DNA of 24,777 nt from a virus. The stretch spans positions 1 through 24,777 of IMG/VR virus record IMGVR_UViG_3300046010_005063; one strand, 5' to 3'. A program made the position numbers and the translations under genes. Below the pieces are notes generated by a model. It was not told where the DNA came from and made no database searches. It worked only from the letters and a program-made list of their open reading frames with translations. Shown here piece after piece: positions 19,715 through 24,777 of this stretch; within the stretch, counting starts at the first letter, position 1, and each line of letters begins with the position of its first letter.

Positions 19715-20650
19715 TTACGGTGCTGAGAAAGTAAACGAAAGCTCATCGTTGCCAGCCGCTGCCGACTTGTTGCACTGGAACGTAATCTCATCGGTGACCA
19801 CGCCGTTGCGGTCGCCGATGGCTACGTTGGTCCGCTGCAGTTTGGGTGCTGCAATGGCAAACTTGTCGGTTGCGTTTTCAAGGTCGAAAGCCAACGCTTC
19901 CTCGGTCATGCTGGTCCAGATGTCGTAGTTGTCCTTTGTGCCGTCCAGTTCCATTTCTGGGTTGATGGTTCCGGTCACGGATCGGTCGGTGATGATGGCG
20001 GCAGCGTAGCCGGTGCCGTCCGTGTTGGTTGCACACTCCCGCAGGACGACCGTGTTGCCGGCGTCGATGGTCATCGACTGCCAGCAAGGCGACCAACTGC
20101 CGATGGTGAACGTGGCGTTGCCGACCCGCAGCGGCAGGGCCGTTGGGTAGGTTGGTGCCAGAAGCGAGACGGCCGAGTTGCCGACAAAGACGCCGGTGAA
20201 CGTCCAGTTGATGCTGGCGATCTTGCCAGTCTCAAAGGTCATACTGAACGTCCCGGCACAGCCTCGCATCAGCAGGCGGTTGCCGTCGATGTAGGCTCCG
20301 ATGGTCAGCGTCTTGACGTTGCTGCCTGGCGTTTCTGACTTCGGCGTGAACACGCCACCGGCCGCAGTCCAGCCGCAGGCAGGCAGAAAGGTCGACGCCC
20401 AGCCGGGAACAGTTCCCGAGCCAGTGCCGTAGACTTCGGTCCTGAATGTGCAGGTGCCGCCGTACAGTTCCGGCACGGCTGGCAGGCTTGAGAAGCTGCC
20501 TTGACTTGGACGCGGCGTCATCGCAATTGTCGGCGTCATCGTCAGGTCAAAGACGTTGAACGCAGCATCGGCAGCGACGAGGCTTTCGGCACTTCCGCTA
20601 GTGACTTCAATCTTGGCAGCAAGGACGCTTTTTCGGCGAAGTAGTGGCAT
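19715..20650 (-). CDS. Major tail tube protein
   Basis: A 311-aa protein with AAGGAG six bases before ATG 20650. It has the long, beta-rich, Gly/Thr/Ser-rich sequence of siphophage tail tube subunits: N-terminal LAAKIEVTSGSAESLVAADA, a GTCTFRTEVYGTGSG segment (about 65-79), and a C-terminal SFTFSAP. Length is close to that of larger tube proteins with an extra domain. It directly precedes the tail chaperone genes, the usual order. No catalytic motif. Confidence 0.8.
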   Translation of the reverse strand: MPLLRRKSVLAAKIEVTSGSAESLVAADAAFNVFDLTMTPTIAMTPRPSQGSFSSLPAVPELYGGTCTFRTEVYGTGSGTVPGWASTFLPACGWTAAGGVFTPKSETPGSNVKTLTIGAYIDGNRLLMRGCAGTFSMTFETGKIASINWTFTGVFVGNSAVSLLAPTYPTALPLRVGNATFTIGSWSPCWQSMTIDAGNTVVLRECATNTDGTGYAAAIITDRSVTGTINPEMELDGTKDNYDIWTSMTEEALAFDLENATDKFAIAAPKLQRTNVAIGDRNGVVTDEITFQCNKSAAAGNDELSFTFSAP

Positions 20651-20668
20651 GGGGATCTCCTTATGTGG

Positions 20669-21397
20669 TTATTTCTTTTTTCCGCGCATCATGTAGCCGT
20701 TGGCATCGAAACGCATTCGGGTGTTGGGGTTGCTGCGTTCCAGTTCTTGAAACGCAACCATCTTCTCGACGTTCTTGATGAACTGCTGCTGCATGTACTC
20801 GCCGATCTTGGCCCTATTCCCAAGTCCTGCGACCATGCCCCAGACGCTGACGCCTTGCAGAAACACGAGCCGCTTGTCTCTGGATTTTTGCTTTTGATGC
20901 GGCAGCCCAACACCCGCTCCCTTGTAGTCCTTCGCGTTTACGGCAACCCAGCGGCCGACCTGTCCTTGCCGCACAATGGCGTTAGGGATGACTTTTTTGC
21001 TGCCGCCTTTGAGAACCTTGTAGCTGACCTGCGTGGGTGAATTGCGAGGCATGCCCTTAACGGATGGCGGCGTCTGCTCCGCCTCAAAGTAACTTAGGCC
21101 CAGACGACGCCCAGGATCAACGGACAGTTTGCCCGTGTAAACGTCCTGTGTTCGTGCCGCTTTGTGCATTTGTATCTTGTCGATCACGTCTTTTTGGCGG
21201 ACGTTGTACTTGCCTTTTCCCTCGTCTCGGCCAGCCAGCAGCTTGGCTGTTTGCCGTCGTCCCTGCGGCAGCGTTTTGTTGATGGCCTGCAGAATTGCAT
21301 TCGGCAGCGCAGCCGTCCACTTGCTGAGCCTTGCGGAGTAGTCCGCCATCTGGCTGGCATCCACGAAGAATGTAAGAGGTGGTTTCGGCTTCGCCAT
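20669..21397 (-). CDS. Minor tail protein Z-like
   Basis: A 242-aa protein. ATG 21397 (one base overlap, TGATG) is preferred; GTG 21400 is the alternative. It is very basic and helical, with the pattern of the lambda Z / prophage minor tail Z family: ALPNAILQAINKTLPQGRRQ (about 30-50), then KGKYNVRQKDV (about 61-72) and a C-terminal segment with basic clusters ending RGKKK. Z completes the tail before joining to the head. The order (FII-like, U-like, Z-like, tube) fits. Confidence 0.75.
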   Translation of the reverse strand: MAKPKPPLTFFVDASQMADYSARLSKWTAALPNAILQAINKTLPQGRRQTAKLLAGRDEGKGKYNVRQKDVIDKIQMHKAARTQDVYTGKLSVDPGRRLGLSYFEAEQTPPSVKGMPRNSPTQVSYKVLKGGSKKVIPNAIVRQGQVGRWVAVNAKDYKGAGVGLPHQKQKSRDKRLVFLQGVSVWGMVAGLGNRAKIGEYMQQQFIKNVEKMVAFQELERSNPNTRMRFDANGYMMRGKKK

Positions 21398-21882
21398 CAC
21401 GTCCTCACCGTGTAGGGGTTGTTTTCCGAAACACGAAACACAATCGTCAGCGAGAGCTTAAATCCGCTGGTTTCTTCGGTCGTGATGTTGTCCACTTGGC
21501 TGATGGTGGAATCAATCGCCAGCGTGTCCCAGTTGTGCCAGCTGGCCGCCGGTGTGCAGATGGCCTTGATGCAGTCTGCGGCGAACGTGTTCCGCAGGGC
21601 GTCAATCTTTGACGTGTTGCTTTCGGTCGGCATCAGCAGACCGGCAATCGTAAACTCGAGGTCGTAGGCGGTTCGTGGTGGGTTGCCCGGTGCGGACAGT
21701 TCATCGTTTCGGGTCAGCGGTCCCTGCGTCACAATCAGCTGGTTGTTCTGCGGCCGGAATCCGTCGTAACGAATTGGCCGAGCCACCTCGGAAACGGTCA
21801 GCTCGTAACCGCCAACAACGGTGATCAGCGCTAGCCTCGTGGCCAGCTTCTGTGCAATCTGTTCGCTGATCGGGGTTGCCAC
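21397..21882 (-). CDS. Tail completion/terminator-like protein (U position)
   Basis: A 161-aa protein from GTG 21882. It starts with an amphipathic helix (MATPISEQIAQKLATRLALI) followed by beta-rich sequence (ELTVSEVARP, YDLEFTIAGLL, FKLSLTIVFRV), the alpha/beta layout of tail terminator proteins such as lambda U. It lies between the head-tail joining protein and the Z-like protein. No direct family signature, so the assignment is from length, layout and order. Confidence 0.65.
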   Translation of the reverse strand: MATPISEQIAQKLATRLALITVVGGYELTVSEVARPIRYDGFRPQNNQLIVTQGPLTRNDELSAPGNPPRTAYDLEFTIAGLLMPTESNTSKIDALRNTFAADCIKAICTPAASWHNWDTLAIDSTISQVDNITTEETSGFKLSLTIVFRVSENNPYTVRT

Positions 21883-21891
21883 GGTTTCGCC

Positions 21892-22245
21892 TTATCCGTT
21901 TAGAGCCAGAACAATCACGCCTGCGTCGTCGCTGAGCTTGCGTGTTACCGTCATTCGGGTCGTTGCCGTGTCATCGACGCGGCGTTTTACGTCAACGCTG
22001 TCTTGGCCACGGTTGACCTCGTTGCTCAGCACGCCGCTGGTTGCGTGCCGCTTGATGCGGATGACCATCTCAAACAGCATCGGGTTACCGGCTTGGTCAA
22101 AAATGGCCGGAGGGTTACGCTCCAGAATGGCGTCAATGGAGCGTGAACCCCCTCCGGCAAAATAATAGACGACCGGCTCCGCGAACTCGGCGAGTAGTTG
22201 CGGAAACGCGGCCGTCTGGAAACTCTGATCAAACCGACTCGCCAC
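21892..22245 (-). CDS. Head-tail joining protein (FII-like position)
   Basis: A 117-aa protein. GTG 22245 is chosen because TTGGAG lies nine bases upstream; TTG 22260 would be an alternative start with no SD. It has a helix at the N-terminus (about 1-22), then beta strands and a C-terminal strand (GVIVLALNG). Length and place directly after the capsid gene match lambda FII, the last head protein that docks the tail. The sequence itself gives no sure family. Confidence 0.65.
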   Translation of the reverse strand: MASRFDQSFQTAAFPQLLAEFAEPVVYYFAGGGSRSIDAILERNPPAIFDQAGNPMLFEMVIRIKRHATSGVLSNEVNRGQDSVDVKRRVDDTATTRMTVTRKLSDDAGVIVLALNG

Positions 22246-22263
22246 GGTTGCTGGCTCCAATCA

Positions 22264-23241
22264 CTAGGTGGTGATGTTGCTCAGCAAGTGGCCAGCCTGT
22301 GCGTACAGCACAACTTCGTCCACGTCGTGACGGACACGGATGATGTTGCCGCGGACGATTTCGTCCCGGTAGCTTTCGACAGTGCCGCCAGGGCTGCTGC
22401 CGTCTTCCGACCAATGGAACATTCGGCCGATGCAAGGCTCGGCCATGTCGGCCGAGGTTGCGACGCGGCAGACCATTGCGTACTCGTCCGACCAGATTTG
22501 CGAGGCCGCAAACGTCTGACCTTCCTTGGCGCTGTTTCGGCTGGCACCGGCCACAATGACGAAGTCAAGACCAAACACCGATGCCAGTTGTGCGGCAGTG
22601 ATGTCCGATTGCTTGGACGGGTCGCCAGCACCATTGGATTCAATGGCGTCGATGACTTGATTACAGCGCCGCAGGTTGCGAAAGACCTTCTGGTTGATGA
22701 TCAAGGCATTGGCCCACAGGCCGCTGCCGTCCCAAACCTTCTTGACCGCAGCGTCAACATCGGTGATCGGCACGGCGTTGATTGTGTCATCCCATTCGTG
22801 GGTAATGCCGGTGGTCAGGCTGGCACCGTTCCATGTCGTCGTGTTAAACACGGCGTCCGCGACCCGCTGCTCTGCATTTCGCAGAACGGCGGAAAATGCT
22901 CGCAGGGTCGAAACCTGCTCGGCGTCGAAGTACTCGCGGTACATCTTCGCTTGGCGGTCGTCGACTGGCTCTTCTGCACCGTGTTCTTCGCAGGCGAAGG
23001 TTGCAGTGCTGAAGGTGAAGTTGCCTCGGCTGTAACCGCTGCCGGGTGATCGGTTGGTGGTCCGCTGCTGCAGCAATTGCTCAACAGGGATCACGCCGAA
23101 AACACCAGCTTGGCTGGCGACATCAATGACGGGGAAGACCTGCGAGGCGACGTAGCCGAGGCGGTCGCTTTCGAGGTCGAACTCCAAAAAGCTGGCCAAG
23201 TCTGGCCGCAGTGTGGTTAATGCACTGGTGGGTGATGGCAT
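22264..23241 (-). CDS. Major capsid protein
   Basis: A 325-aa protein with AAGGAG nine bases before ATG 23241. Features expected of the capsid: an N-terminal arm (TLRPDLASFLEFDLESDR), a long helix about 105-145 (the spine-helix region, with STLRAFSAVLRNAEQRVADA), a central region with Trp and Asn (LWANALIINQKVFRNL), and a beta-rich end. It lies after the decoration protein and before the head-tail proteins, as in lambda (D then E). The fold is probably HK97-like, though the family cannot be fixed from sequence. Confidence 0.85.
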   Translation of the reverse strand: MPSPTSALTTLRPDLASFLEFDLESDRLGYVASQVFPVIDVASQAGVFGVIPVEQLLQQRTTNRSPGSGYSRGNFTFSTATFACEEHGAEEPVDDRQAKMYREYFDAEQVSTLRAFSAVLRNAEQRVADAVFNTTTWNGASLTTGITHEWDDTINAVPITDVDAAVKKVWDGSGLWANALIINQKVFRNLRRCNQVIDAIESNGAGDPSKQSDITAAQLASVFGLDFVIVAGASRNSAKEGQTFAASQIWSDEYAMVCRVATSADMAEPCIGRMFHWSEDGSSPGGTVESYRDEIVRGNIIRVRHDVDEVVLYAQAGHLLSNITT

Positions 23242-23269
23242 GTGAAAGCTCCTTTTTCAGTTTTGGTTA

Positions 23270-24010
23270 TTAGGCTTCGACGACGTAGCTGAGAAGTACG
23301 TCGATGTTGGTGGACGTGGTCAACGTGCCGGATGCGGTGATCGTGATCGCAGTGTTGGCATCGCATGGCGCGAACGATGCACCGTCTGCGAGGATGCTGG
23401 AGTTGGCGGTAACGCCAGCCAATACGCGGGTGCTTTGGGTCAAAGCGCCTACGGTGTTGCTGACCAGCTGCACGCCAGAGGCGGCTTGCGTGGCAGAGAT
23501 GCGGACGGCCGTTGCGCCACCCGCATTGCCGCCAATTGAAATCATCGTCGCATCGACGAGCCGGTAACTGCGGCCGGGAATCGCTGGCAGCAGGGTCGCT
23601 CCGGCGTTGACGTTGGCCGTGGTTGTTCGCGCCCGCAGGTGCTGCACGCCGCCAGTGTTGCCGTCGACCAAGACTTCGATCACGTCGCCGTCGGCAGTGG
23701 CGGCTTCGAGTGCCGTTCCGTAGCGAACAGATCCGCTTGCGCCGACCTTGCCCGATGCGGCCAAGTAAACCGGGTCGCCGACAGTGATCGCGGCGTTGGC
23801 CACGCACTTGCGGGTGCCCATAGCGCTGTTCAGCCGAACACCGACCTGCTCATTGGCAGCCGTTGCCGGGTCTTCCATCGTTCCGATGCCGTAGTCGTTT
23901 GCTCCTGCCAGTGCCAGCGTGTTGCTGGATGTGAGGTACACTCGCAGGTGCTGACCAATTGCAGCCGAGGCGGTAAAGCCGCGGACTGATGCTTCTACAT
24001 ATTGACTCAT
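23270..24010 (-). CDS. Capsid decoration / cement protein (DUF2190-like N-terminal domain)
   Basis: A 246-aa protein with AAGGAG nine bases before ATG 24010. Residues about 1-115 look like DUF2190-type capsid cement proteins (ASAAIGQHLRVYL, GVRLNSAMGTRKCVANAAIT, VGDPVYLAASGKVG), which sit on capsid axes. The remaining 130 residues form an additional Ala/Thr/Gly-rich domain (RARTTTANVNAGATLLP, ending IDVLLSYVVEA), beta-rich, that may be an outward-facing domain. It lies in the lambda D position, between protease/scaffold and major capsid. Confidence 0.75.
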   Translation of the reverse strand: MSQYVEASVRGFTASAAIGQHLRVYLTSSNTLALAGANDYGIGTMEDPATAANEQVGVRLNSAMGTRKCVANAAITVGDPVYLAASGKVGASGSVRYGTALEAATADGDVIEVLVDGNTGGVQHLRARTTTANVNAGATLLPAIPGRSYRLVDATMISIGGNAGGATAVRISATQAASGVQLVSNTVGALTQSTRVLAGVTANSSILADGASFAPCDANTAITITASGTLTTSTNIDVLLSYVVEA

Positions 24011-24031
24011 GTTTTCGCTCCTTGTGTTTGT

Positions 24032-24508
24032 TTACTTGTTGTTTGCTTCGGCGATGACCGCATCACGCAGGCCAGCGTGTTCGCGTGCCGCCTTGCGGGC
24101 AGCGTCGGCCTTCTTCAGTCCTTGTGCCGTGTAGGTTGCGACAACGCCTTCCCACTGGGCCTTGGCGCTGGCGACCGGCTTTAAGGCGGTGACAGACGCC
24201 ACCGGAGCCACGCCAGGACGAGCCTTGGCGGCTGGCATCACGACCATCTTTTCTTCTTCGTCGTCTTCTTCGACTTCGGTGACGGTCATCTCTTGGGCCT
24301 TGGCCTTGAGTGCAACCATCTCCTCTTCCATCGCAGCGATCTTGGCCTTGAGCATTTCATTCTCTTTGACCATCTCGCTGTGATACATTTCTGCGACTTG
24401 CTCGTCGGTCATCTCTTGGTCGAGTGCGGCGACGATAAAGTCAGACTTAGCCGACGGCCAGCGGAGCTTGATGCTCTTGGTCGTGGCCAGAATCTTTGGA
24501 TTGCTCAT
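24032..24508 (-). CDS. Nested scaffolding protein (in-frame start inside the protease gene)
   Basis: From ATG 24508 the same frame gives 158 aa, MSNPKILATTKSIKL onward. The ATG is preceded by AAAGGA with nine bases spacing, a real SD inside the longer gene. The product has a glutamate-rich coiled coil (residues about 35-65, EMVKENEMLKAKIAAMEEEM) and an acidic stretch, then a helical C-terminus (KKADAARKAAREHA), the usual scaffold layout in which the C-terminal helix binds capsid. The arrangement equals lambda Nu3 inside C. Both proteins would come from one mRNA. Confidence 0.7.
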   Translation of the reverse strand: MSNPKILATTKSIKLRWPSAKSDFIVAALDQEMTDEQVAEMYHSEMVKENEMLKAKIAAMEEEMVALKAKAQEMTVTEVEEDDEEEKMVVMPAAKARPGVAPVASVTALKPVASAKAQWEGVVATYTAQGLKKADAARKAAREHAGLRDAVIAEANNK

Positions 24509-24777
24509 GGGGTTATTTCCTTTCTGAGTTTCCACTTCGCCGCTCGAGTGGCCGCTGGCATTCAGCGACGACTGCACCCGCTCCGGCATGTTTCCTGTGA
24601 ATCTGGCAACGGCCACGCTCTTGCGGGCAGTCGGCAGAATTGAATCGACGTATCCGCTGGCCTGTGCCTCGCGGGCATCCAGCCAAGTCTCGGCACGCAT
24701 CGCGGCCTCGACTTCTTCGCGGCTCTTTCCTGTCTTGGTTGCGTAGGCGTTCACCATGCTGTCCCGCAGCTTGCTCC
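24032..24777 (-). CDS. ClpP-type prohead protease with scaffold C-terminus (partial, N-terminus outside window)
   Basis: The frame is open to the window edge, so the start and the catalytic Ser and His are not visible. The visible N-terminal part has the end of the S14/ClpP-like fold (VNAYATKTGKSREEVEAAM, then AETWLDAREAQASGYVDSI), where the Asp-containing GYVD segment matches the phage ClpP family. It continues as the scaffold domain described for the nested start. Such proteases cut scaffold and themselves during capsid maturation. The portal and terminase should lie beyond the right edge (inference from the lambda-type order). Confidence 0.8.
   Translation of the reverse strand, partial: SKLRDSMVNAYATKTGKSREEVEAAMRAETWLDAREAQASGYVDSILPTARKSVAVARFTGNMPERVQSSLNASGHSSGEVETQKGNNPMSNPKILATTKSIKLRWPSAKSDFIVAALDQEMTDEQVAEMYHSEMVKENEMLKAKIAAMEEEMVALKAKAQEMTVTEVEEDDEEEKMVVMPAAKARPGVAPVASVTALKPVASAKAQWEGVVATYTAQGLKKADAARKAAREHAGLRDAVIAEANNK

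Noticed and set aside
1-24777. CRISPR arrays, insertion sequences and rRNA genes.
   Set aside because: No regularly spaced long repeats, transposase or rRNA sequence was seen; the short iterons are not CRISPR-like.

Overview
The window is one continuous piece of a temperate, long-tailed (siphovirus-type) phage or prophage. No clearly host-type gene is visible, apart from a tRNA-Leu fragment that looks like an attachment site. The strong-SD, tightly overlapping genes, moderately high GC, and the small Cys-rich and zinc-finger proteins suggest a planctomycete host. That host call is an inference from familiarity with such proteins, not something the sequence proves.

Layout. (1) 24777 to 12287, minus strand: the late/structural operon in a lambda-like order. 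It holds a ClpP-type prohead protease with a nested scaffold start (cut by the window edge), a decoration protein, the major capsid protein, head-tail and tail completion proteins, a Z-like minor tail protein, the tail tube, the G / G-T tail chaperones with a textbook A_AAA_AAC slip site, the tape measure, five further tail or virion proteins, a small Cys-rich protein and a metallophosphoesterase with an HTH-like N-terminus. (2) 11886-12286: no convincing gene. It holds the 5' half of a tRNA-Leu(UAA), repeats that could be integrase arm sites, a promoter-like sequence reading into the tRNA half, and a palindrome plus T-run that could end the integrase transcript. I read this as attP. (3) 9522 to 11885, plus strand: a compact operon of a zinc-finger protein, a two-TM membrane protein, an unknown 145-aa protein and a tyrosine integrase. 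(4) 9342-9521: a divergent control region with a good leftward promoter and several repeat families. (5) 9341 to 119, minus strand: the early operon. It starts with a second zinc-finger protein, visibly a paralogue of the one across the control region, and an HTH protein. Small unknowns follow, then a winged-helix-like protein, a ParB/MT-A70 methyltransferase with an overlapping PD-(D/E)XK nuclease, RecE-like exonuclease and RecT annealing protein, an internal terminator, a RusA resolvase, a beta-class DNA methyltransferase, and a replisome organizer whose gene carries the candidate replication origin.

How it works together. The divergent zinc-finger pair sits where CI and Cro sit in lambda-like phages: one heads the integration operon, the other the replication/recombination operon. 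The early operon would give DNA methylation, RecET/RusA recombination and origin firing; the late operon builds head and tail. Because att and int lie between early and late genes, the window has the gene order of a phage chromosome (attP inside) rather than of a prophage bounded by attL and attR.

The most unusual items are the paralogous zinc-finger switch, the att site that carries the 5' half of a tRNA with its own promoter-like sequence, the origin-like array inside the replisome organizer, and a tRNA-like RNA lacking a normal anticodon arm between rusA and its upstream neighbour.
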